Assembly (NCBI GenBank): GCA_037176725.1
Contig: JAZBRS010000054.1
Location: 15,828,001 to 15,892,000, forward strand
DNA: 64,000 bases
Reading direction: 5' to 3'
Origin: Posidonia oceanica
Taxonomy: Eukaryota > Streptophyta > Magnoliopsida > Alismatales > Posidoniaceae
Shown here: piece by piece, positions 35,137 through 45,532 of the stretch
How the letters are laid out: the number at the start of each line of letters is the position of its first letter
How positions within the stretch are numbered: the first letter of the stretch is position 1
Translations under genes and position numbers: made by a program
Notes under the pieces: generated by a model
What the model was told of the DNA's origin: nothing
Databases searched by the model: none
What the model saw: only the letters and a program-made list of their open reading frames with translations

Positions 35137-36270
35137 GTTACCTGAGCCAGGACCAGCAACTCAAACAGAAGACGACCGACATAACGGTTGTCATCCGCCG
35201 ACTTAGGGGTTGGCCCAAAACATTCCCCGGGGAAAAGGCACGCCTGTCGGAGGAATCGGAGGAGGAGTGGGCCGCAGAAAAATGAAGTGATCCCATGCCC
35301 ACATCTGTACAAAACACAAACTTTAGTTAGTCCATCATTTCAGAAAATATGCAATAACAAAAGAATACAAATATTTTACTTGAAGAAAGGGTAGATTCCC
35401 GCTTAGCTAGCGAGAACTGCCGTCGCTGAAGCAGAAAAGGATGGAGTATAGGTGTGCCAAGCTTGCTGCCCCCCAAGCATACTCCCCCACCCGGTCCAAG
35501 TCTGCCAGAAGGGGCAGGAAGACGGTAGATAGCTTTGCCGTAGCATGAGAAAAGAGCAACTCCCCGAACAGCACAAGGAGGAAGGCCTAGAGCTGCTGAT
35601 CAGCGTCAACACCTGGCTCTATCGCTGTCTCATACGAGTCCTTGACCTGGTGAACCGCCGAGGAAGTCACGAAAAGGCGCGGTTCGTGCATGACCACCCT
35701 ACTCCCCACCAGCTCCCTCATCGTCGTCGTGTAGTCCGAGCGAACCAGACCAGTCACCGGATGTCCCGTCACTCGCAGCCAGGTTTGGCAGACCATGTCC
35801 TCCAGCGACAAGACAAACTCGTCGACCTGCATCACGTTGGAGCTAGTCCGGTAGTTATATTGCTCGGCAACCGACTCCAGCAGCATCGACCGGAGTGGGA
35901 AGTCAGGGATGGACAGGAAATGTCCAAACCCCATCTATGCCAAGCGCTCCTGCTGAAAAAGAGCCAATATTTGGTAACACCACCGAACCTGCCCCAGTAA
36001 CAGCGTGTCATCGCCGGGGCCCGACTCTGCCAAATACAAGGCAAGTGGTCAAACAAACAAGGTAGAAAATTGGACTAAATTGAAAAATAAAATATCATTA
36101 CCTGCCCCCTCGACAACAGTGCGGCGGTGGCAGACTCGGTGTTGGACGCAACCCTACGCGGCCCGGACACCTAGACCTCGTCGTGAGGGATATGGGCCTG
36201 CGAGAAATCCAATGGATCCATGTCACCACCCTCTGCCGCCTGCCGAACGAAGTCAAGGATGTTTCGGTAC

Positions 36271-39200
36271 TGTAGACACCCCATTTTGACATGCCAAATT
36301 GGTGGTTCTCTCTGAAATCCTAAAACTAAACCCAAAACAGCACCCATTTTCAAACCCAAAAGCATAACCAAAACCCTAGAAAATCTTAGGTTAGCACTCT
36401 CCTAAACCCTAGGTCAAACCCTAGGATAGCATACCTAAACCCTAGGTTAAACCCTAGGTCACACCCATGCAAGCCCAAACCCAAACTCTCTTTCTCTTCT
36501 TCTTTTTCTTCTTCTTTTTCTTCTTCCTTTTTTTTTCCTTTTGCTTTTCCCTTTCCTTTTTCCTCCTTTTTCAGCCCAGTCCATCTTCTCCTCTTCTTTT
36601 TCTTTTTCCTCTTTTTCACCTTTAGTCGGCCCAGCCCACCAGGACCTCTCCTTCCCTCTCTTTTTCTTCCTTTCTCCATTTTCCTCTGCAGGCCCAGCCC
36701 ACTTCTCCATTTCTTTTTCTCTCTCCTTTTCATTCCTTTTCCCCCACAGCTAGGCCTGCCCCACTTGTTTTTTCTTTCTTTTTTTTCCTCAGCAAGCCTA
36801 GCCTGCCATTCCCTCCTCCCTTCTCTTTTCTTCTTCTTCATTTTTTCCCTCCAAGCCCGACCTCCTCTTTTCCTCCTCCTGCTGCAGCAGCACCGCCTCC
36901 CTTCACGGCCTTGCGCGGCCATCCCCACTTCACAGCCACCACTAACTCCCTCTCCCATCCACCACTAACTCTCCTCCTCATTTCCCGCTCACCCATAGCC
37001 AATCCACAACCTCCATTCCTTCTGCCAATTCACAGAGCACAACCCATCCACTTGCCTTCAGTGGCCTTGACAAAACCCATCCCTTTTGATCCATTCCGGA
37101 AGGGGGGCAGCATTTAGGAATACACAGTTCACTCCCCAGCACAGCAACAGTAGCACCAGAGCACAGCAAACCAGCAACCTCCCCTTTTTCCTCCCCTGCA
37201 GCATAGCATCCCCATGCCACCTCAGATCCCTCCTCCATCTTTCTGATCCCTCCACCAATCCAAAAAGGGAGAGAGAGCAATAGAGAGAGCCACACAGCCC
37301 AGAAGATAGCAAAATTTGGCAGAGAGACCCAAAATCCGTTCTCCGGCCTCGCAGTACCAAATCAGCTTCTGATTGGCTCCGAAGCATCCTCGCGACACCA
37401 GCAACTCGCGCCGATCTTCCCCAGCAACCATCGACACCCGCAGCGTTGCCCCGAGCCTTCGCCGGACTACCTGACCCAACCGAGGTCGGCAGCACGCTCT
37501 GACCATCGTCACAGGTAACTGACCATACCTCTGAGCTCCATGCATGCCTACCTCGCTTCCTAGCTAGCTAGAAGTAGGTTTAGAGCCTTAGGTTAGCTTT
37601 TCGTCGCCGCCGCTACAGTGCTTCTTCTCCGGCGAGCTTCTGCAGCTCCGCCGTGTTCTCGGCCCTCTCCGAGCTTCAGGACTGCACCCTGAGCACCACT
37701 GCACCTCTAGCAACTCAGCCCCGTGCCGCCTGAGCGCCGCAGCAGCCTCCTACGCCCGCTTCGCCTCCGACCTCCTCTACAGCAGACCGCTGAGGCCGAC
37801 AGCACGCTCCGACCACCGTCCTGCGCTGCCGAGCACGTCGGAGTACTCGCACGCACTGCCTCCAGCCTCCGCGCGCCCCAGCATCGCCGTGCGCCTGCGG
37901 CTTGCCTTCTTCTCCAGTGCAGTGCTGCAGCTATTCGTGGAACACTGTAGCACAGTAGCTGGTTTAAGTTAAATAATTTTGATTTTTAGTTATTTGCTGC
38001 ATTGCATGTAGGTCCTTTAGTTTACTTTTGTTTGCATTTAGGTCCTTGCATCAATTGAAAATCATTTAATTCTGCATTTAAACTATATTGCATCAAAATA
38101 AAGTACTGCATGTTATCATATTTGCATTTCAGTCCAGTTTTAGCTTAAGGTATTTAAATTTGTTTGCATGCATTGCATTAAGGCCCCTATGTTTATTTAT
38201 GCTTGCATTTAGGTCCTGCATTTAATTCAGCATTTTAACTTTATTACATTGCCCTTAAATTCCCTGTTTTAATTTATTTGCATCTAGGTCCTTAATTAAT
38301 CACAGCATGCATTTAATTTTAGATTTTACATTACTGCATTGCATTTGCATCCCTAGCTTTTAATTTATTTGCATTTAGGTCCTTAATTAATCACAGCATG
38401 CATTTAATTTTAATTTTTACTTTGCCGCATTGCATTTACATCCTTAGCTTTTAGTTTATTTGCATATTAGTCCTGCATCAATTAATCATTCATTTAACTT
38501 GCATTTTGGACTTTATTGCATTACTGTAAAACCCAGCATGTTTTGAAAATTGCATTTAAGTTCAGTAACATGTTTACTTGTGATTTAAATGTGATTTTCT
38601 TAGCCTTATTGCATTGTAAATAAGTCTTGAGGGTTTTGATTATTGCATTTTAGTCCAGTTTGATTCAAACTGTGATTTAAATGTAATCTTTCAACCTTAT
38701 TACATTGCAATAAAGCCCAGCAAGTTTTAAAAATTGCATTAAGGTCCTGTCTGCATCTAGGAGTCCTTTAATTGCATTCTTTTTTAACTGCATTGCATTG
38801 CATGTTAATTTTGCACTTTATTTATTTGCATTATGGTCCTGCCAGCATCTAGAAGTCTTTTAATTGCATATCTAAAACTAATATGGCATTGCATTTTAAT
38901 CCTACATTAAACTTTTAATTACATATATGTCCTGCCTGCATCTAGAAGTCACTAAATGTCTTTTTTTAGCTTCATTGGCATTGCATTTGCATCCTGCATT
39001 TGCATATAAGCCCTGCATGCATTAATCCTTTCTATTAATATCATTTAGCTGCCATGCTGCACTGCAATCATATACAACAGTCATTTTAATTGCACAATCT
39101 TAACTGTTGCATGCTTTAATTATTATCATTGCATTGCACATCATCTGGCATGTTTTCCTGCATTGCATATAGGCCCACATATTGCATGCATTTACATTTT

Positions 39201-40563
39201 TAGCCCTGCATTGCGTTTAAACCCTATAGTTTTCTTATATTGCATATAGGTCCCTACCTTTTTATGCATCATGCATTCTTGCATTTAATGTTGCATTTAA
39301 CTTTTGCATGCAGGCCATATTGCATTGCTAGTTTCTTTCTGCATCTTATTTGTTGCATTGCATACTTTTGCCACATCATTGCATGTAGGTCCCTGTAGTT
39401 TCTTAAATTACACTTAGGTCCCTGCATTTGCATTCTTGCATGCATAGCATCCCCATATCATTGCATATAGTTCCCATGCATCCATTTAGGCATTGTTAGT
39501 CTCCTAACATGTAAGACACCTTGCATTGCACACACTTAGGGCTAATTTGCACTTAGACCCCTGCCTAGTCCACTTTTGCTGGCCCTTGAGCCATCTGACT
39601 TGTTTTCTGAATAACTTTGTATCGGACAGTTGGATCTTCACGTTCTAGCTATCCTGGTCTTCCTGGTTGAATGATCTTTCATTCTAACCAAAGTTATTTC
39701 AGAGCAGGCCTCAGATCTTCAAGATAAGTCCATCTGAATCACTACATAGCACTCATTGCCTTATCATTTGCATTGCATGCATCGTTTTCGCAATCTGCTT
39801 TCTCATGCATGTAGAATAGGCTTTGTCGCCCTAGCTTTTGTTTTCTTTTACATATCGCTTGCATTGCATCGTTTTCCGCACCAACTTTTGTTTTCTTTGG
39901 CATTTCGCCTGCATCACACCATTTTCCGTGCTTTCGTTTTCTTTTGCATGTCGCTTGCATTGCATGTTTTCCTCACTGTTTTGTTTTATCGCCTACATTT
40001 GCATTAGGGCGATGATGCTTACTGCCTATGAGTTCTCACGAACCAGGGCTTTCCCGTTCGGAACACTAGCAGCGTCGCTGAGCACATAGATTGCACGTTT
40101 AATTTCCCATGCATAGCATTCAGGCATTTAGGCACTTAGGCATTAGGCATGCATCTTTTGGCATATGCGAGCGAGTTAAGCCTAGAAAGATCGATTCTCG
40201 GACGTATCGGGGGTGCCTAATACCTTCCCCATGCATAACAGGAGTCCTTACCCTGTCTCTTGGCGTGCAGTGACCATATTGTCCTTATCCTAGGCACGAG
40301 TCACATTTGCATTGCATTTGCATTCTTTTTTTCTTTCTTCTTGGCATGATTGATCATGCTTCCCCCTGGTTTTCCTTGCCTCCCAATTTAATAGACATGG
40401 TGGCGACTCTGATTTGTCTTATCTTTTCTTTTTCCTTTTCTACCAACGTTTCTGAGTCGAGTTTCCTTCCTCGGATTCAGCCGCATATAGTGAACCTAGC
40501 TTCGATCGGTGCACGCGAGCTTTGGCATCGTGCATGGACGATCTGAATTTCAGGATTACGACA
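36271..40563 (+). mobile_element. Insertion D: giant solo LTR, plus orientation, in an exon of antisense gene I
   Basis: It starts TGTAGACACCCCATTTTGAC and ends CAGGATTACGACA, flanked by GGTAC (36266-36270) and AGTAC (40564-40568). Its removal joins the antisense PMD frame (DNARY to RNILDF). Order: telo-box cluster (36403-36466), CT-rich block with many pyrimidine runs (36480-36870), GC-rich block (36870-37960), degenerate 80-95-bp array of TTGCATTTAGGTCC motifs (37990-39480), and the family end region (about 40010-40563). No start repeat lies inside. The length is 4293 bp. Confidence 0.8.
37990..39480. repeat. Degenerate tandem array with TTGCATNTAGGTCC core in D
   Basis: Core motifs occur near 38010, 38115, 38200, 38275, 38365, 38460, 38550, 38640, 38735, 38830, 38925 and 39000, about 80-95 bp apart, and more loosely to 39480. 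The reverse complement of the core is the centre of the 91-bp repeat in A. It is therefore an aged version of the same satellite. Confidence 0.75.
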
Positions 40564-41130
40564 AGTACCTGGCGTTGTCCTTGCCAAATCGGGCAGAAAG
40601 AGGGTCGACGGGTCCTGCCACGGGCACCACCTCCTCAGACGCCGTCTCTTCCGAGTCCTCCCCTGAAAGCGTGAACGACTCCTCCCCTGAGCTATCAGAG
40701 CCGCTCGAGCCTATCCCTGGAAACTCCTCAGCAGGAACTGAACCTTCCGTGACTGCCGCCATCGTTCCAGCCATCTCTGGTGCCTCTACCGGAGCTGGTC
40801 CAGGCTCGCCGGAGGTCGGCAGCCCGGCTTCAATTCGTGCACGTTTTGCCAGCCTCATATATGTCTTGCCGAACCGAGGCATCCACTGGAAAGCAGACCA
40901 ACCACAAGCATCGACCAACCGCCCGCCGTCAGACCGTTTGTCAGCACCGTCGATCCCCACGAAGCCCTATCAAGGAGACCGCTGGAGTTTCCCCCCAACT
41001 GGAACAATCGCCGCACCTCATCGGAACCAGGTCGCCGTCGCCGGAGAAGGAAGAGGGCCGTCGCGCAGAGGGAGAGGAAGAAGGAGTAGTAGATGAGCCA
41101 CCCGATGTGTAGAACAAGGGCATTAAAAGA

Positions 41131-41214
41131 ATTCAACGTTGAACATGCACACTGGGCTGCTCAACACTTCGAAGAAGACGATGCGTTGAATGTTGGAAAC
41201 TCAAGCGTTCAACA
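41131..41214. repeat. Dyad cluster upstream of antisense gene I
   Basis: Arms of the TTCAACGTTGAAC, CAACACTTCGAAG and GCGTTGAA...AAGCGTTCAAC types lie immediately upstream (minus-strand sense) of the first exon of the antisense PMD gene. Confidence 0.65.
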
Positions 41215-41331
41215 CATCTGGCACAGGGAGCAATCTAAACTCTGAATTCTTGTTTACCATAGAGCATGAAAATAAAAAAAGACAAAACATGGATGAAATG
41301 GAATTTTATTAATGATAAAGAGGTACAAAAC

Positions 41332-42445
41332 TTATTACAACTTTTGTTTCTTCACAGGAAATTCAATACACAATTTGGGCCTCACACCCTCATACCAAGC
41401 ATCATGGGTTGCAAGGGAAATGGCTTCGCGGTCCGCATTTGGATTGTCCCACGAAGAAATAGCGCGATTCTGCCCTTTCCCATCCCAAATACCGGCATGA
41501 AAGTAGACCTGAGTGATATCTCCATGGGTGTCCCTCAGGCGCGAAAGGATGATATCCGGAAAGCGAGGCATTGGTGGAATAGCTCGAGGAATACCTAACA
41601 TAGAGAAACAGTGTTGAGGGTTATACCTCTCAAATTCTGTCGCCCTGACCAGCGTTAAGAAGTACTCGGGATCATATGCTGTTCGGAACGTCGAGAGATG
41701 GCCGAAGAGATCTACTTGAGGTTTGACCTCGCATGCACAGAGTCGGCGAATATGCTCCTCGAGAGGAAGACCAGCATCAAGGGCAGGTAGTAGAATGTGC
41801 TCATCGAACTACCGCAGAACCAGAAAAGGAGACCCGAAGATTGGCCCACCGAGACAAGCACTAGACAAACCTCGAATGGAAAAGGCCAACATCGACTAGC
41901 TCAAACTATTCTCTGGGTTACGAACACTCATGCACATGAGCTCGGCAAGATACGCGTTAATGGTCAAAGCCTCATTTGGGAAAAGCACCAGTCCACCAAT
42001 CAGAATGAAGATGCATTCCAAGCAAGAGGCTTCAGAACGAATGTTGTCCCGTTGCTTCGAAAAGAATTTCCACAGGGAAGCAATGTTGATGCAGCCATCC
42101 AACACCAGATCCTCTGGAACAGTGACGGAGCCGAAGATGCATTTCAGAAGAGAAAAGGACCCCACCACCCAGGTTGGTAAAAGATACGCATCCCGAGAAT
42201 AAAAAGAAGGATTAGCTGGTTGAGTGCCCAATAAGGCACTTACCTCCTCCAAAAGAATGGTGAACTCTCTGGAAGAAGTGAAAAATGTATGGGTGAGGGG
42301 ATTCCATAGCTCGCACAGACCTAAGAGCGCCCTCCAATCGATGGGCTGCCGCAGTTGCCAGAGGGTTTGACAGAAACCGGCCTCCTCCAAGCATTCTTGG
42401 TACTTCTTTAGCGCCCAAGTACGAAAGCTTTGGACACAATCCATT
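41332..42445 (-). pseudogene. Antisense gene II': second PMD/DUF7745-like copy
   Basis: One frame read leftwards from 42444 gives MDCVQSFRTWALKKYQECLE, then LCELWNPLTHTFFTSSREFT with ILLEEVSALLG, the same signature as antisense gene II. It continues through FGSPFLVL, CFSMLGIPRAIPPMPRFPD and stops near 41332 after FPVKKQKL. Two in-frame stops (41896-41898 and about 41811) break it. Upstream exons toward 42760 are likely by analogy with gene II but could not be set. A homologue of this gene II type lies at 29907-31195, so the region carries gene II, gene I, gene II'. Confidence 0.65.
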
Positions 42446-43520
42446 TGATAAGCTTTACAGTCCCGGTCACTGTTCGAGGAGGCCAGAGGTTACGAAAAAG
42501 GGAGATTGGTACAAAAGAAAAGCAACATGAAAAGAAAAGAGTACAAAATGAATAAATTAAATAGTACCTTCCCATTAAACATAAGATTCACCAGGTGATT
42601 GGGGATTGTCTTTAGTCGAAGCTGCACATGATTAGAGGGGGAGGAAAAGTTGGCCACCCGGAAAGTATGGCGAGGAAGTTAACTCAAGTCCATGTGGTCA
42701 ACAGAAATTTCTTTAGAAACAGAAGGGACTGGAAAAGAAAAGAGTTGCTTGCAAATTAAAAAACTCAAGTCAAGGAGGGATTAATATAGGCAAGGGTGCC
42801 TCTCAATGACAGGAAACAATCACCAAATTAGTGATTTACTTCCTGAATGGCGGCAGTAGAAAAGGAAGGACAATAGTTCGTCCCGAAGTTTTGAACGCAG
42901 CCAATGGTGCGTTGTACGTTAAACGCGAATATCAAAGCGTTCAACAAGGAAAATCAGAAAGGAAATAGTTGAGAGAGTAGAATGCCAATATTTAAGCGTT
43001 TTACTATGACAGTGTATTAAACGCCAGGATTCAAGCGTTCTACACAGAAGGAAGATTAAAGCCAACGTAATTAGCAGAAGTGAGGTCAGCCCACTTTGCC
43101 CAACACCTGGGAACATCATGAACCTCATGTTCACTAATCTACGTGTCATAAGATGACGGTCCCTATAGAGAGTGTGGGCTGCATTCAATGAAAGGGCACC
43201 TGACCATGACAAATTGCATTCATGCATGTGTCAGTCCGTCCTTTATAATAAGACAAATTCTTGAGCCATCCGGGAATATAAATCAAAGCAGGCAATGATG
43301 GAGGAACCTCGCAATTTAGGATCATGCATTGCATATCATGACCACCTCCCTTGCATTCCCGCTAACATGCATACATGCAGAAACGCATCATAATGCATCA
43401 CGAGTGGTCATCGGAGACATTTATCGCCAACTCTTCAAACCCACTTTAGGCTTCCTAGTCTCAGTACCGGTTGTCTTTTCAAAATCCTCTTGTTGACTTC
43501 CTCGCCCTAGTGCCGATTCT
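42446..43520 (-). promoter_or_regulatory. Upstream region of antisense gene II': TATA, hairpin, dyads
   Basis: On the minus strand a TATATTAA sits at about 42781-42788. Next comes a 36-nt hairpin (42810-42845) with nested arms CAGGAA/TTCCTG and AATCAC/GTGATT. A dyad cluster follows at 42888-43045, with TTGAACGC, GCGTT, TTAAACGC and AAGCGTTC arms. The rest to 43520 shows no gene. Confidence 0.5.
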
Positions 43521-43681
43521 CGTGTCTTTTCAGTTTAACCCCCTCAGGCAACGCCCCTGACCGTGTCTTTTCAATTTGACTCCCTTAGGTAACGCCCCTG
43601 GCCATGTCTTTTCAGTTTGACAGCCTTGGCCGTGTCTTTTCATTACCTTGTTTGACCCCATAGGCAACACCCTTGGCCGTG
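43521..43681. repeat. About 41-bp minisatellite, three to four imperfect copies
   Basis: Copies start near 43521, 43562, 43603 (short) and 43631. Each begins CGTGTCTTTTCA and ends with an AACGCCCCTGGC-like part. It directly abuts fragment E. Confidence 0.7.
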
Positions 43682-43934
43682 TGTAGTAACCTGGGAAATC
43701 AACACGTCCATGCACGCTACCAAAGCTCGCGTGCACCGACCGATAATAGGCCACTATTAGCAGGTGGATTCGAGGAAGGAAACTCGACTCGAAAACATCG
43801 AAGAAAGGGCAGAAAAACAAAGATAAAGTAAATTCGGAGTCGCCACCTAGTCTATTAAATCGGAAGACAAGGAAAACCGAGGAAAAGGACAAAAACATGC
43901 AAATAGGTGCAATGCTATGCAAAATAAATGACTC
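43682..43934 (-). mobile_element. Fragment E: end piece of the giant LTR family
   Basis: It starts TGTAGTAACCTGGGAAATC and closely follows the first 250 bp of A: CACGTCCATGCACGCT, GGCCACTATTAG, GAGTCGCCACCTAGTCTATTAA. It breaks off at ATGACTC, where the LTR of element 2 begins; in C the sequence at this point runs on as GGACTCGTGCC. Element 2 therefore inserted into an existing copy. The other side of that copy is not in the window. Confidence 0.75.
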
Positions 43935-45509
43935 TGTAGATATCCTATTTTTGCATTTCTGAGTGTTCTCTTAAGGATAGAAACCTTGAGGCGTCCCAAA
44001 TCTTGTGCCTAAGTTTTGGTAACACGTCTTCCAGATATTTCTTGATTTCTTCAACGCATCACTTGGTCCTACCTAGACTCAGGTTCTTGGTTGTGGCAGA
44101 ACTAACTCACTTAGGCTCGTGGCAAGTTCGAGTACCCTGGGTATCCTTTACTTCTACTCGGATTCGTGGCAGATTTGAGTTAACACAGATGCCTTCTCGA
44201 TTTCATAGACTATCTGTAGTTTCCCAGCCTTCTATCTTGTTTTCTCTGGCCAAAACCTGGAAAAAGGGCTAGAAATGACCTAAGCTTACTAGTTGCCAGC
44301 TGAAGAGGTGACTCAGCTAATTGCCAGCTGAAGAGGTGACTCAGCTAGTGGCTAGCTAGAGAGGTGACTCAGGCAGTCGCCAGCTACGTAGGCGACTAAG
44401 TCAGTTGCCAACAGCAGAGGCGGCCAATTCAACTGCCATCTGAGAAGGCAACCCACTTAGACGTTAACTAACCCGACGACTGGGCGATCGTGGACTGCAG
44501 CGGTTGCTTCCCATGATCCCCCTCAATCCTCAGGTGCCAGCTCATCCGGCGACTAAGCAGTTGTGGAACTGCAGCGGTTATCTCCCACGACCCTCGACCA
44601 TTAAGTGCCAACTCAAACGGCGACTAATGATCGTGGCTCCTTTGAACCGTTTTTCCACAGTTATTTCCCACGACCCCCTCGACCGTTAGACGCCAACTCA
44701 AGCGGCGACTAATAGTCGTGGCTTCGTTCCCGGGTCTTCCCACACTTTGACTGGGCGGTTGTTAGCCTTAGTCGCCAACTCAACAGGCGACTAACCCTAA
44801 CTGCCACTTTTTCTAGAATTTTCTGAACTCCAACCGTCCTCACCCCCTAGAGTCTATAAATAGACCCCCTAGGCCAGTGGTTTGAGGGTCGGAGTTTTTG
44901 AGAGAGGAATCCCCCCAGAGAGAAATTTCTGAGAGAGGGATCACCCTGTCAGTGGCAAGTCTCCACCTTCCAGAGCTAGAGCCTTCAACCCAGAAGCTCT
45001 ATTTCCCACCTTTCAAAAGAGAGAAACCCAATTCCCATCTTCATTCCAGAATTCTCAGCTAAGCCGGAGCTCCGACCGTGCCTCCTTCCAACTCCGTTGC
45101 ATTCAGCATAAGGGTGAAAGGGAGTATCTTCCTCCAATCTAATTTTTCATCGCATTTTTACTTTCCTTAGCATAGGACCCATAGCATATGCATGCGGGGA
45201 ACAACCCCTGGTTAGTATTTGTTTTTTTTTAGTCATGTTGTTTCGTTTACTTCTGTTGCTGACTACTACACGTGAACTAATCTAGATCTATGTCATTTTG
45301 TTTTGAAGGAAAGGAAAGAGCTTACGTAACACGAGGGAGCCGCTAGACGACATCCAGCCATCGATCTAGTGGTCCGAGGACCCGCATCTTCATAATCTCC
45401 CCCCAGGCGTCATGTCTACCCAAAGGCGAGTGGCGATCATAACAAAGTTGACGACGTACGTGGAGGCGCCGACATCTTCTTAAAACACCCCCCTAAATTC
45501 CACACTACA
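43935..45509 (+). mobile_element. 5' LTR of element 2
   Basis: It runs from TGTAGATATCCTATTTTTGC to AAATTCCACACTACA, 1575 bp. It has the same family start as 4060 and 33515 and is closest to G. U3 carries a dense dyad field (about 44090-44800), then TCTATAAATAGA at 44853. The end lies five bases before the PBS candidate. Confidence 0.85.
44276..44864 (+). promoter_or_regulatory. Dyad field (GTCGCC / GGCGAC) and TATA box of the element 2 LTR
   Basis: Stems include AGTCGCCAGCTACGTAGGCGACT (centre 44385) and repeated GCCAACTC...GGCGACTAA units (near 44535, 44610, 44690, 44780), with GTGACTC variants at 44290-44370. The TATA box TCTATAAATAGA is at 44853-44864, about 50 bp after the last stem. 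Confidence 0.75.
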
Positions 45510-45514
45510 GAAAT

Positions 45515-45532
45515 TGGCGATCACGGTGGGAC
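45515..45532 (+). other. Primer-binding site candidate of element 2
   Basis: TGGCGATCACGGTGGGAC lies five bases after the LTR. It differs by one base from the site of element 1 (5539), and both continue with a CCCCCGTGCTA block some 15-25 bp later. Confidence 0.65.

Larger units (their letters stand above)
31994..41123 (-). pseudogene. Antisense gene I: spliced plant mobile domain (PMD) protein of element 1, split by G and D
   Basis: Read leftwards, a Ser/Pro/Gly-rich first exon (41123 to 40569) is cut by D. Without D it continues DNARY then RNILDFVRQAAEGG (36265-36109). After an intron (acceptor TTTGGCAG near 36028) comes the PMD: MGFGHFLSIPDFPLRS, DEFVLSLEDMVCQTWL and DRVGEYAWGAASLAHLY (36027-35395). 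After another intron, WAWDHFIFLRP (35310-35142) is the classic W-x-x-x-H-F PMD block. A donor CTCAG/GTAACTG follows, then G inside the intron, then acceptor TTTTCAG near 33439 with VTWHPYSEGEHED and WMDAEFSPLMIFHRTHF. Small exons (32908-32804, 32730-32668, then to 31994) code a coiled coil (GEIDRLRVSAS, EISRLQVK, VAYLENELKEQ). A few stops make it a probable pseudogene. The homologue in element 2 (60484-63413) has the same order. Confidence 0.75.
4060..43520 (+). mobile_element. Element 1: old, nested Tat-type Ty3/gypsy LTR retrotransposon
   Basis: The parts occur in the order LTR, PBS, leader, gag, retropepsin 1, retropepsin 2, G-patch, RT, RNase H, second RNase H, integrase, A-rich zone, antisense genes. 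The second (archaeal-like) RNase H after the first and the antisense genes after integrase are features of the Tat lineage. Five younger units (A, B, C, G, D) interrupt it; removing each restores the reading frame or exon. Stops and frameshifts occur throughout gag and pol. The 5-bp sequence before the LTR is GATAC. No matching 3' LTR was found, so the right limit is uncertain: it could end after either the first or the second group of antisense genes. Confidence 0.8.

Noticed and set aside
36403..36466. Interstitial telomere array
   Set aside because: Telo-box words are separated by other bases and do not form head-to-tail CCCTAAA repeats.
36386..36958. 190-codon Lys/Glu/Arg-rich frame on the minus strand
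   Set aside because: It reads the antisense of a CT-rich block in D; low complexity, no start context, not shared with relatives as a frame.
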